Positions 17,489 to 25,478 of a DNA stretch of 64,000 bases are shown piece after piece; position 1 is the first letter of the stretch; every line of letters begins with the position of its first letter. The stretch lies in the NCBI RefSeq assembly GCF_014203755.1, contig NZ_JACHJS010000001.1, positions 682,001 to 746,000 of the forward strand, read 5' to 3'. The translations under genes and the position numbers were made by a program. Origin of the DNA: Saccharothrix violaceirubra. GTDB lineage: Bacteria; Actinomycetota; Actinomycetes; Mycobacteriales; Pseudonocardiaceae. The notes below the pieces were generated by a model. That model ran no database searches and was not told the origin of the DNA. It saw only the letters and a list, made by a program, of their open reading frames with translations.

Positions 17489-18490
17489 CTACGGGCAGTA
17501 CACGGTGCTGAACAGCGTGGCGAGCGACTCGCCGGGCACGCCGCCCGGCAGGGGGTCATAGGACAGGACCGCGCGTTCGCCGTCGTCGTCACGCAGGGCG
17601 TAGATGAGGTAGCCGACCAGTTCGCCGCCGTGGCCCCACGCCGACCGGCCGCAGGGCAGGTCGAAGCGTTGCAGGCCCAGGCCGTAGGCGAAGAGCGAAC
17701 CGGTCGGCCGGGTGGTGCGCATGGCGGCGAGGGCGGCGGGGCTGGTGGGCCGACCCCCGAGCAGGGCGTCGAGGAACCGGCTCAGGTCGTCGGCCGTGGA
17801 GGTCATCTCGCCGGCCGCCCAGTCCAGCGAGGGGTTCATGAGGGTGGCGTCGACCAGGCGTCCGTCGACCTCGACGTAGCCGCGGGCGTGCGGACGGGGC
17901 AGTCCCGGCCGGTCGCCGGGCACGCTGGTGTGCCGCAGGCCCAGGGGTTCGAGGATGCGTCGGGTGATCTCCGCGCCATAGGGCCGACCGGTGACTGCTC
18001 GATCAGCAGTCCGGCCACGACGTAGTTGGTGTTGGAGTACCGCCAGTCCGTGCCGGGCTCGAAGTTCGACGGGTGGCCGAAGGCGACGTCGAGCAGTTCG
18101 CGGGGCTGGTAGGAGCGGAATCGGGCGGTTCCGCGCCGGCGGTTGGTCGACAGGTGCGGTTCGTGGGCGTAGTCGTAGAGGCCGCTGGTGTGGTCGAGGA
18201 TCTGCCGCACGGTGATCACGTCGCCTTTCGGCACGCCGTGGACGTAGTGGGAGACCGGGTCGTCGAGCGCGACCCGGCCTTCGTCGGACGGTGGCGACGA
18301 AGGTCTTGGTCACGCTGCCGATGCGGAAGTGCCCGTCCACGCGGGCCGCGCCCGCCGCGTGCGTCGAGGTCGTCGTGCCGTCCTCCACCCGCATCAGGGC
18401 GGACGAGGCGTGGCGGTCGACGATCCAGGAATCCGGTTGCCCGGCGGGGACGGCGACCAGGGACGCCACCAGCGCCAAAGTCTTGATCAT
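17489..18490 (-). pseudogene. Secreted beta-lactamase-family serine hydrolase, disrupted by two frameshifts
   Basis: The gene starts at about ATG 18490 with a signal peptide (MIKTLALVASLVAVPAG). It keeps the SxxK motif (IGSVTKTFVAT), then loses frame at 18286-18289, where about 14 nt are missing relative to its two intact paralogues at 28608 and 29803. The expected sequence continues in another frame (DVITVRQILDHTSGLYDY, YSNTNYVVAGLLIEQ) until about 17993. There a single base is missing, and the original frame resumes (GRPYGAEITRRILEPLG) to the C-terminus. The two lesions sum to -15, so the original frame stays open but about 100 residues are garbled, including the YSN motif. The product is probably inactive, unless these are sequencing errors. 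Confidence 0.85.
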
Positions 18491-18580
18491 CACCGGATCG
18501 ACGCCAGGGACGTCGGCCGGGACCGACCATGAGGACGACCACCCGGTCCGCTGGGGAAAACCGCACCCTAGGGTGGTCGG

Positions 18581-20761
18581 GTGAGCGATTCGGTCCTCGA
18601 CGCGGTCCTGGAACGGATCACCTTCGCCAACGAGGAGACCGGGTACACGGTCGCGCGGGTCGACCCGGGGCGGGGCGGGGATCTGGTCACCGTGGTCGGG
18701 TCGTTGCTGGGCGTGCAGCCGGGCGAGTCGATCCGCATGCGCGGACGTTGGGGTTCGCATCCCCAGTACGGGCGGCAATTCCACGTCGACGACTACTCGA
18801 CGGTGTTGCCCGCGACGATCCAGGGCATCCGCCGGTACCTGGGGTCCGGGCTGATCAAGGGCATCGGGCCGGTGTTGGCGGACAAGATCGTGATGCACTT
18901 CGGCGTGGACGCGCTCGACGTCATCGAGCGGACGCCGGAACGCCTGATCGAGGTCCCCAAGCTGGGGCCCAAGCGCACCAAGCTGATCGCCGACGCGTGG
19001 GAGGAGCAGAAGGCGATCAAGGAGGTCATGATCTTCCTCCAGGGCGTCGGGGTGTCGACGTCGCTGGCCGTGCGGATCTACAAGCAGTACACGGACAAGG
19101 CGATCGAGGTCGTCAAGGAAGAGCCCTACAAGCTCGCGGCCGACGTGTGGGGAATCGGCTTCAAGACCGCCGACACCATCGCCAAAGCGGTGGGTATTCC
19201 GCACGACAGCCCGCAGCGGGTGAAGGCCGGGCTGGCGTTCACGCTGTCCGAGGCGACCGGGAACGGCAACTGCTTCCTGCCCGAGAACGAACTCATCGGC
19301 GCCGCGATCAAGATCCTCCAGGTCGACGCGGGCCTGGTCATCGAGTGCCTGGCCGAGTTGATCACGGAGGAGGGCGTGACGCGCGAGGTCATGCCGGACG
19401 GGGAAGTCGGCATCTACCTCAACCCGTTCCACCGCGCCGAGGTGTCACTCGCCGCCCAGCTGTCGCGGCTGCTCAACGCTCCCGACGACCGGCTGTCGGC
19501 GTTCGCGTCGGTGTCGTGGGACCGTGCCTATGCCTGGCTCGGTGCTTCGCTCGCCGACGCGCAGCAAGAGGCCGTAAAGCTGGCGTTGACGCGCAAGGTC
19601 GCCGTGCTCACGGGTGGGCCGGGCTGCGGCAAGAGCTTCACCGTGCGGTCGATCGTGCGGTTGGCGGTGGCGAAGGGCGCGAAGGTCGTGCTCGCCGCGC
19701 CGACGGGTCGGGCCGCGAAGAGGCTCACGGAGTTGACGGGTCACGAGGCGCGGACCGTGCACCGGTTGTTGGAGCTGAAGCCGGGCGGGGACGCGGCGTT
19801 CGACCGCGACCGGCCGTTGGACGCGGATCTCGTGGTCGTCGACGAAGCCTCGATGCTGGACCTGTTGCTGGCCAACAAGTTGGCCAAGGCAGTCGCGCCC
19901 GGCGCGCACCTGTTGCTCGTGGGCGACGTCGACCAGTTGCCGTCGGTGGGTGCGGGTGAGGTGCTGCGCGACGTGCTGGCGGAAGGCGGGCCGATCCCGA
20001 GCGTACGGCTGACGCACGTGTTCCGGCAGGCGCAGGAATCCGGCGTGGTCACCAACGCGCACCGCATCAACGCGGGCGAAATCCCGATCGTGCAGGGACT
20101 CCAGGACTTCTTCCTGTTCGCGGTCGAGGAGTCGGAGGACGCCGCGAAGGTGACGGTCGACGTCGTCGCCAACCGCCTGCCGCGCAAGTTCGGGTTCAAG
20201 CCGCGTACGGACATCCAGGTGCTCGCACCGATGCGCGGGGGTCCGGCGGGTGCGGGCGCGTTGAACACCGAGTTGCAGGAGGCGTTGACACCGTCCAAAC
20301 CGGACCTTCCCGAGCGCCGGTTCGGCGGCCGGGTGTTCCGGGTGGGGGACAAGGTCACGCAGGTCCGCAACAACTACGACAAGGGCGAGAACGGTGTGTT
20401 CAACGGGACGTTGGGCGTGGTCACCGGAATCGACCCGGTGGAGCAGCGGCTGACGGTCCGGACGGACGAGGACGAGGATGTGCACTACGAATTCGGCGAG
20501 CTGGACGAGCTGACCCACGCTTACGCCATGACGATTCACCGCTCACAGGGCAGTGAGTACCCGTGCGTGGTCATTCCAATCACGACCAGCTCGTGGATGA
20601 TGTTGCAGCGGAACCTGCTGTACACGGCGGTGACGCGGGCCAAGAAGGTCGTGGTGCTGGTGGGGTCGCGGCGGGCCATCGGGCAGGCGGTCCGCACCGT
20701 GGGCGCCGGACGACGCCACACGGCACTGGACCACCGACTCGCCCGACGCCTCGGGTCTTGA
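18581..20761 (+). CDS. recD2: RecD2-type ATP-dependent DNA helicase
   Basis: This 726-residue SF1B helicase has the N-terminal OB-fold and tandem helix-hairpin-helix region typical of RecD2 (LGSGLIKGIGPVLADKIV; RLIEVPKLGPKRTKLI). Walker A, GGPGCGKSF, is near residue 346. Then come Walker B (LVVVDEASMLDL), motif III (LLLVGDVDQLPSVGAGEVL) and the C-terminal UvrD-like motif (HAYAMTIHRSQGSEYPCVVIP). RecD2 acts as a 5'-3' helicase outside RecBCD, in recombination and replication-stress tolerance. GTG 18581 begins 90 bp from the divergent serine-hydrolase pseudogene. The transcript appears to be monocistronic. Confidence 0.93.
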   Translation: MSDSVLDAVLERITFANEETGYTVARVDPGRGGDLVTVVGSLLGVQPGESIRMRGRWGSHPQYGRQFHVDDYSTVLPATIQGIRRYLGSGLIKGIGPVLADKIVMHFGVDALDVIERTPERLIEVPKLGPKRTKLIADAWEEQKAIKEVMIFLQGVGVSTSLAVRIYKQYTDKAIEVVKEEPYKLAADVWGIGFKTADTIAKAVGIPHDSPQRVKAGLAFTLSEATGNGNCFLPENELIGAAIKILQVDAGLVIECLAELITEEGVTREVMPDGEVGIYLNPFHRAEVSLAAQLSRLLNAPDDRLSAFASVSWDRAYAWLGASLADAQQEAVKLALTRKVAVLTGGPGCGKSFTVRSIVRLAVAKGAKVVLAAPTGRAAKRLTELTGHEARTVHRLLELKPGGDAAFDRDRPLDADLVVVDEASMLDLLLANKLAKAVAPGAHLLLVGDVDQLPSVGAGEVLRDVLAEGGPIPSVRLTHVFRQAQESGVVTNAHRINAGEIPIVQGLQDFFLFAVEESEDAAKVTVDVVANRLPRKFGFKPRTDIQVLAPMRGGPAGAGALNTELQEALTPSKPDLPERRFGGRVFRVGDKVTQVRNNYDKGENGVFNGTLGVVTGIDPVEQRLTVRTDEDEDVHYEFGELDELTHAYAMTIHRSQGSEYPCVVIPITTSSWMMLQRNLLYTAVTRAKKVVVLVGSRRAIGQAVRTVGAGRRHTALDHRLARRLGS

Positions 20762-20775
20762 TCAGTCGGGCTCGA

Positions 20776-20994
20776 TCAACCCTGGGCGACTTCCGCGCGG
20801 TCACGGCCGGCGCGGGCGATCGCGTCGTCGAGGGCGGTGCGGAAGTGCACGATCTCGGTGCCGGAGAGTCCGATCATGGCCCGGTCCTGGGCCCAGACTT
20901 CGACGCGGCCGGCGCTGACTTCGATCGAACAGGTGGCGAGCGATTCGTCCTTGTCCGTGCAGCGCAACAACCATTCGCGCTGTTCAAATGCCAT
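20776..20994 (-). CDS. Small hypothetical protein next to a Scr1-type locus
   Basis: This 72-residue soluble protein has an AGGGG ribosome site a few bases before ATG 20994. It has an alternating beta pattern (EWLLRCTDKDESLATCSIEV, RVEVWAQDR) and a C-terminal helix. I do not recognise the family. It is transcribed divergently from the Scr1-like HTH gene across a 107-bp gap that must hold both promoters, so it may belong to the same regulatory unit. It ends 14 bp from the recD2 stop. Confidence 0.65.
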   Translation of the reverse strand: MAFEQREWLLRCTDKDESLATCSIEVSAGRVEVWAQDRAMIGLSGTEIVHFRTALDDAIARAGRDRAEVAQG

Positions 20995-21101
20995 TGGTGT
21001 CCCCTTTCGGGTGGTGATGGGCGACGAGCGGCCCGAGTGATTGCTAGGCTGACGGTTGCGAGTTGACGATGCAACTGCTGCGGAGCAATTGACTCGATCG
21101 G

Positions 21102-21971
21102 ATGAATTGGATGCCCCTCACGCCCACTGTGCGGTTGAAGTTCTTGTCGATCTACATGCGCGAGGCCCGGCTCAGAGCGGGTGTCGAACCCCGTGAGGTG
21201 GCCAAGCTTCTGGGGCGTGACACCACGCGCGTGACCAAGATGGAGAAGGGCCGCGAGGGGCTGACACCGGGCGACGCGAAGATGTTGCTGGACCGCTACG
21301 ACGTGCACACCGACGAGCAGAAGTCCGAGATCGTCGATCTCGCGCGGACCCGGAGTCAACGGGGCCGGTGGTCGGGCCACCGTTCGATCGTCCCGCTCCA
21401 GCAGCGGCCCTACTACGACTTCGAGGTCGACTCGGACCTGATCCAGCACTACGGCATCGAGATGGTTCCCGGCCTGCTTCAGACCGAGGACTACATGCGG
21501 GCGGCGCTGGCCCGACACTTCCGCACCGAGTCGTTCAGTGTCGACGACATCGTGGCGACCAGGTTGGAGCGGCAGGAGGTCTTGTTCCGCCAGAGGCCCG
21601 CCGAGGCCGCGTTCGTCCTGAGTGAGAGTTGCCTGCGGAGGATGTTCGGCGGGAATTTGATCATGCATGCCCAGCTGGGGCATTTGGAGCAGTTGTCCCG
21701 GCGGCGGAATGTGCGAATCCAGGTGCTGCCATTCGATTCGGCGGTGAGTGGCGGTACACCCTTCAGCTTCACCATGCTGCGGGTGCCGGCGCCCACCTCG
21801 GCTCCACCGTTGAACATGGTCTACGTGGAGAACCTCCACGACGCGGACTACCTCGACGGTGATGTCGAGGTGGCCGACTACTCGACCGCCTGGAGCAGGC
21901 TGACGGCGGATGCCCTCGGCCTGGAACAATCGAGGAGGTTCATCCACGGCGTGGCTCAGCAGTACGCCTGA
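21102..21971 (+). CDS. Scr1-family helix-turn-helix regulator (DUF5753)
   Basis: The 289-residue protein has an N-terminal XRE-type HTH (about 16-65; LRAGVEPREVAKLLGRDTTRVTKMEKGREGLTP). The DUF5753 ligand- or partner-binding domain (about 95-280) is recognisable from VPGLLQTEDYMRAAL, VATRLERQEVLFR, QLGHLEQLSRRRNVRIQVLPF and VYVENLHDADYL. This is the Scr1 type from Streptomyces, which pairs with small DUF397 proteins. Four DUF397 genes follow directly on the same strand, so it is very probably their cognate regulator. ATG at 21102 or at 21111 could be the start; neither has a strong ribosome site. Confidence 0.92.
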   Translation: MNWMPLTPTVRLKFLSIYMREARLRAGVEPREVAKLLGRDTTRVTKMEKGREGLTPGDAKMLLDRYDVHTDEQKSEIVDLARTRSQRGRWSGHRSIVPLQQRPYYDFEVDSDLIQHYGIEMVPGLLQTEDYMRAALARHFRTESFSVDDIVATRLERQEVLFRQRPAEAAFVLSESCLRRMFGGNLIMHAQLGHLEQLSRRRNVRIQVLPFDSAVSGGTPFSFTMLRVPAPTSAPPLNMVYVENLHDADYLDGDVEVADYSTAWSRLTADALGLEQSRRFIHGVAQQYA

Positions 21972-21992
21972 CCAAGGAAGGGTGGTTCCGAC

Positions 21993-22175
21993 ATGAGGCC
22001 GGACTTCTCCACCGCCACCTTCAAGACGTCGACCCGTACGGATGGCAACGGCACCTGTGTCGAGGTGGCACGAGTGCCCGGTTTCGCTGCTGTGCGGGAC
22101 ACCAAACATCGGTCGGTCGGGCACATCAGCTTCTCCGACAAGGCATTCGGCGCCTTCCTGAAGGGTCTGCGTTGA
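21993..22175 (+). CDS. DUF397 protein, copy 1 of 4
   Basis: This 60-residue protein has the DUF397 signature: FSTATFKTSTRT, then GNGTCVEVARVPGFAAVRDTKH and a terminal GHISFSDKAFGAFLKGLR. GGAAGGG precedes the ATG. It starts 21 bp after the Scr1-like gene. DUF397 proteins (Scr2 in the Scr1/Scr2 pair) are small partners of HTH/DUF5753 regulators in filamentous actinomycetes. The exact mechanism, antitoxin-like or co-regulator, is not established by sequence. Confidence 0.9.
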   Translation: MRPDFSTATFKTSTRTDGNGTCVEVARVPGFAAVRDTKHRSVGHISFSDKAFGAFLKGLR

Positions 22176-22177
22176 TC

Positions 22178-22360
22178 ATGGTCCGCGACTTCTCGACCGC
22201 CATCTTCAAGACTTCCACCTACACCCAGGACAACGGCACCTGTGTCGAGGTGGGCCGCGTGCCCGGCTTCGTGGCGGTGCGGGACACGAAACATCGGGCG
22301 TGTGGGCACATCAGCTTCCCTGTCGACGCCTTTCGGGCCTTCTTGCAAGGGGTGCGTTGA
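22178..22360 (+). CDS. DUF397 protein, copy 2 of 4
   Basis: The 60-residue paralogue starts at ATG 22178, two bases after the previous stop. An in-frame TTG at 22172 overlaps that stop and is less likely. It shares FKTSTYTQDNGTCVEVGRVPGFVAVRDTKH with its neighbours. The main differences are in the N-terminal six residues and near position 47 (RACGHISFPVDAF). Confidence 0.9.
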   Translation: MVRDFSTAIFKTSTYTQDNGTCVEVGRVPGFVAVRDTKHRACGHISFPVDAFRAFLQGVR

Positions 22361-22362
22361 GC

Positions 22363-22548
22363 ATGGCTCCCGATCTTCCGGATTCGATCTTCAAGACCTC
22401 GTCCTACACCGAGAACGCCGGCACGTGTGTCGAAGTGGCTCGACTTTCCGGCTACGTGGCGGTCCGGGATACGAAGTATCGTTCGGGCGGGCACATCAGT
22501 GTGCCGCCCAGGGCTTTCCAGGCGTTCTTGAATGGGGTGCGTCGATGA
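22363..22548 (+). CDS. DUF397 protein, copy 3 of 4
   Basis: The 61-residue paralogue (MAPDLPDSIFKTSSYTENAG at the start) begins two bases after copy 2 ends. It is the most divergent copy in the middle (ARLSGYVAVRDTKYRSGGHI) and keeps the invariant GTCVEV core. Its last codons overlap the start of copy 4 (ATGA). Confidence 0.9.
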   Translation: MAPDLPDSIFKTSSYTENAGTCVEVARLSGYVAVRDTKYRSGGHISVPPRAFQAFLNGVRR

Positions 22549-22730
22549 CTCCCGACTTCACGGCCGCGAGCTTCAAGACCTCGTCGTACACCGAGGCCAA
22601 CGGCACCTGTGTCGAGGTGGCGCAGGTGCCTGGCTTCGTTGCGGTGCGGGACACGAAACACCGGTCCGGTGGGCACATCGCCTTTCCGGACGCGGCGTTT
22701 CGGGCCTTTGTGGCTCGGGTCAGGGCTTGA
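22545..22730 (+). CDS. DUF397 protein, copy 4 of 4
   Basis: The 61-residue paralogue (TPDFTAASFKTSSYTEANG) overlaps copy 3 by ATGA and is translationally coupled to it. It keeps GTCVEVAQVPGFVAVRDTKH. Its 3' end overlaps the 3' end of the convergent MerR gene by 11 bp. The four tandem copies probably arose by duplication followed by divergence in the N-terminal and pre-GHI regions. Confidence 0.9.
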   Translation: MTPDFTAASFKTSSYTEANGTCVEVAQVPGFVAVRDTKHRSGGHIAFPDAAFRAFVARVRA

Positions 22731-23517
22731 ACGGCAGGGCGATGTCGCAGGCCGGGTCGTCCGGGCCGATCTTCTCCCAGTCCGCGAAGTAGACCTCGCG
22801 CGGCGCCTCGGTCAGCGGATGGCCCTGGTCGGTCACCCACGTGGCCACGGCGTCGAACGCGCCCAGGATCTGCGGGTACCTGACCTCGCGCTTGCGCAGG
22901 CGTACGAACGCCTCGGTGTGGGCCGGCTCGACGCGTGACGGCGTGCCGGCCACCTCCCGTGCGACGGGCACGCAGACCTCGACCGGGCCGTCGCTGTCCT
23001 CCGTCACCTCGCCGTGGTAGATCACGAACGGCGAGCCGGACGGGCCGCCGTCGGTCAGCGCGGTCGTGAACAGGCGGCTCATCGCGGCCCCGATCCACCC
23101 CGACAGCTCCGGCTGCCGGATGTGTCGTTGCTCGGTCAAAACCACCTGATCGGGTACCGCGCGGGAAGACACCTCGTACATGGCTGACAACCCTTTCCCT
23201 TCGGACAGCATGGAGCGGAGGTATGCCGCGAGGTCGCTCTGGACCGCGATGCGCCGGACGACCGCCGCCCAGTACTCGGCGACCAGGTCCGCGCGGGCGT
23301 CCGCCGGGGCGGCGAGCACCGCGCCGACCACGGCCAACGGCATGTCGAGCCGACGTAGTCGGCCGATCAGCCGGGCCGCGTCCAGTTGGTCTTCCGCGTA
23401 GCTCCGGTAGCCCGTCACCGGGTCGACCGCCGTCGGTACGAGCAGTCCTTGCCGTTCGTACAGACGTAGCGCTTTGGGTGACAGTCGGGACCGTCGGGCG
23501 AACTCGCCGATGGACAT
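22720..23517 (-). CDS. MerR-family regulator with GyrI-like effector domain
   Basis: From ATG 23517 the 265-residue protein begins with a MerR winged helix (SIGEFARRSRLSPKALRLYERQGLL, then GYRSYAEDQLDAARLIGRLRRLDMPL). A dimerisation helix follows, then a C-terminal GyrI-like ligand-binding domain (about 145-265, ending YFADWEKIGPDDPACDIALPF). Such proteins usually bind a small molecule or drug and activate an efflux or detoxification gene. No obvious target gene is adjacent; the secreted carboxypeptidase is divergent, 138 bp away. The 3' end overlaps the last DUF397 gene by 11 bp in convergent orientation. Confidence 0.88.
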   Translation of the reverse strand: MSIGEFARRSRLSPKALRLYERQGLLVPTAVDPVTGYRSYAEDQLDAARLIGRLRRLDMPLAVVGAVLAAPADARADLVAEYWAAVVRRIAVQSDLAAYLRSMLSEGKGLSAMYEVSSRAVPDQVVLTEQRHIRQPELSGWIGAAMSRLFTTALTDGGPSGSPFVIYHGEVTEDSDGPVEVCVPVAREVAGTPSRVEPAHTEAFVRLRKREVRYPQILGAFDAVATWVTDQGHPLTEAPREVYFADWEKIGPDDPACDIALPFKP

Positions 23518-23655
23518 CACGGGCACATCCTCCACGCGGAGTGACGATGGTGCCTGACCCAGGGACAAGGTCAACTGTTCCGGCCCTTCGGCGGGTGTGC
23601 AGACGGCTTCACCAGGCCCCATCCTTCTGCACGACCCTGCCTAGGAGGAACTGCC

Positions 23656-25410
23656 GTGAAATCCAGAAGAACCCTGGTGACACTGGCCGTGACAGCACTC
23701 GCGGCGGCTGCCGTCGCCGTGGGTGGCGTACCCGGGAACGCCGGGCCGACGCCGGACACCGCTGTCGCCCAACCCGGTCCCACGTACGTCTACAAGGTGC
23801 ACGCCCCGCTCGGCACGTCGACCAAGGCGCTGTTCGCCAAGGGCTTCGACGTGCTCGAGGACCGGGACGGCGACTACCTGTTCGTGCTCGGCGGTGCGAA
23901 CACCGGCCAGGACCTGAAGCAGGCCGGCTACACCGCCGTCGTGGACGAGGTGCTGCCCGCGCCGACCTGGGAGCCGCCGTCGGCCAAGGCCCAGGCCAGG
24001 ACCAGTGCCGAGGAGACGTACTACGGCGGCTACCGGACGATCAACGCGCAGTGGGCGCACCTCGACCAGGTCGCCTCGCAGTACCCCAACCTGACCTCCC
24101 TGGTCGACTACGGCGACTCGTGGAAGAAGACCCAGGGCTCGGGCGGGTACGACCTGCGCGCCATCTGCATCACCAAGAAGAACGCGGGCGACTGCGCGTT
24201 GAACACCAACGCGCCCAAGCCCCGCTTCTTCGTCATGGGCCAGTTGCACGCCCGTGAGATCACGACCGGCGACGTGGCCTACCGGTGGATCGACCACCTC
24301 ACCCAGGGCTACGGCACCGACCCCGAGGTGACCGCGTTGCTCGACACGACCGAGTTCTGGGTCGTGCCGATCGCGAACCCGGACGGCGTGAACATCGTGC
24401 AGCAGGGCGGCAACTCGCCGCGCTACCAGCGCAAGAACGCGAACACCACGAACGGTGCGTCGTGCTCGGGGACGTCGGGCAGCCATGTGGGCATCGACCT
24501 CAACCGGAACACCGACTCGCACTGGGGTGGCGAAGGGACGTCGTCCAGCCCGTGCGCGGAGACGTACAAGGGGCCGTCGGCCAACTCCGAGGTCGAGACG
24601 CGGGCCCTCCAGGCGTTGTGGAAGAACCTGTACAAGGACCGCCGGGGCACCGGGCCGACGGACGCCGCGCCGGCCGACACCACGGGCATCGTGCTGTCGA
24701 TGCACAGCTACTCGAACCTGGTGCTGTTCCCGTGGGGCTGGACCACGCAGTACAAGTCGGGCAACGACGCGCCGTTGCGGTCGATGGCCAAGGACCTGGC
24801 GACGATGGCCGGCGGGTGGCGGTACGGGCAGCCGGGCGAGGTGCTCTACAACGCGGCCGGTGCGACGGACGACTGGGTGTATGACGCTTTGGGCGTGGCC
24901 AGCTTCGTGTGGGAGATCGGGCCTTCGTCGGGTACGTGCAGCGGGTTCCTGCCCGCGTACTCGTGCCAGGCCGGGACGTTCTGGCCGAAGGTCAAGCCGA
25001 TGTTGCTGTACTCGGCCAAGAAGGCCGCTTCTCCGTACGGTGGCGGGACTCCGAACCCGGGTACCTGTGCGAAGCAGACCAACGACGCCGACGTGCAGAT
25101 CCCGGACGGCGGCGCGTCGGTGACGAGCACGATCACGGTGGCGGGGTGCACGGGGACGGCTTCGGCCTCCTCGCAGGTCGAGGTCCACATCAAGCACACG
25201 TACCGGGGTGACCTGGTGCTGGATCTCGTGGCGCCGGACGGCACCGCGCACCGGTTGAAGTCGCAGGGCAACGACAGCGCCGACGACATCGACACGACCT
25301 ACACGGTGGATCTCGGTGGCAAGGCCCGGAACGGGGCCTGGCAGTTGCGGGTGCAGGACGTGTACGTGACGGACAGCGGGTTCCTGGACTCCTGGAGCCT
25401 GACGGTGTGA
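23656..25410 (+). CDS. Secreted zinc carboxypeptidase (M14) with C-terminal P-domain
   Basis: The GTG start is preceded by AGGAGG. The 584-residue product has a signal peptide (about 1-30), a propeptide-like region, and an M14 domain with zinc ligands His198 and Glu201 (MGQLHAREITTGD) and His350 (SMHSYSN). The catalytic Glu420 is in FVWEIGPSSGTC. Paired cysteines suggest extracellular disulfides. The C-terminal 115 residues form a proprotein-convertase P-domain (VEVHIKHTYRGDLVLDLVAPDGT, GAWQLRVQDV, GFLDSWSL). The predicted role is release of C-terminal amino acids from peptides outside the cell, complementing the subtilase upstream. Confidence 0.93.
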   Translation: MKSRRTLVTLAVTALAAAAVAVGGVPGNAGPTPDTAVAQPGPTYVYKVHAPLGTSTKALFAKGFDVLEDRDGDYLFVLGGANTGQDLKQAGYTAVVDEVLPAPTWEPPSAKAQARTSAEETYYGGYRTINAQWAHLDQVASQYPNLTSLVDYGDSWKKTQGSGGYDLRAICITKKNAGDCALNTNAPKPRFFVMGQLHAREITTGDVAYRWIDHLTQGYGTDPEVTALLDTTEFWVVPIANPDGVNIVQQGGNSPRYQRKNANTTNGASCSGTSGSHVGIDLNRNTDSHWGGEGTSSSPCAETYKGPSANSEVETRALQALWKNLYKDRRGTGPTDAAPADTTGIVLSMHSYSNLVLFPWGWTTQYKSGNDAPLRSMAKDLATMAGGWRYGQPGEVLYNAAGATDDWVYDALGVASFVWEIGPSSGTCSGFLPAYSCQAGTFWPKVKPMLLYSAKKAASPYGGGTPNPGTCAKQTNDADVQIPDGGASVTSTITVAGCTGTASASSQVEVHIKHTYRGDLVLDLVAPDGTAHRLKSQGNDSADDIDTTYTVDLGGKARNGAWQLRVQDVYVTDSGFLDSWSLTV

Positions 25411-25434
25411 CACCCTCCGGGTGATCTTCTCCGG

Positions 25435-25467
25435 CCGGCGGGCGCCCCTCCGCGGGGCGTCCGCCGG
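25435..25467. terminator. Hairpin terminator after the M14 carboxypeptidase gene
   Basis: A 14-bp stem (CCGGCGGGCGCCCC / GGGGCGTCCGCCGG, one G-T pair) with a 5-nt loop lies 25 bp after the carboxypeptidase stop and 12 bp before the dehydratase start. No T-tract follows, as is usual in high-GC genomes. Confidence 0.7.
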
Positions 25468-25478
25468 TAGTGTGCGAT

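Noticed and set aside
17489..19432. A 647-codon minus-strand frame as an intact fusion gene upstream of the serine hydrolase
   Set aside because: Codons before 18490 are antisense to recD2. The serine-hydrolase part itself switches frame twice, so it is not one intact protein.
18581..22730. recD2 plus the Scr1/DUF397 array as a defence island
   Set aside because: RecD2 is a housekeeping repair helicase here. No nuclease, restriction or known defence gene is present, and the two units have separate orientations and spacing.
21993..22730. The four DUF397 genes read as a DNA repeat array
   Set aside because: They are diverged coding paralogues with separate starts, stops and ribosome spacing, not a non-coding tandem repeat.
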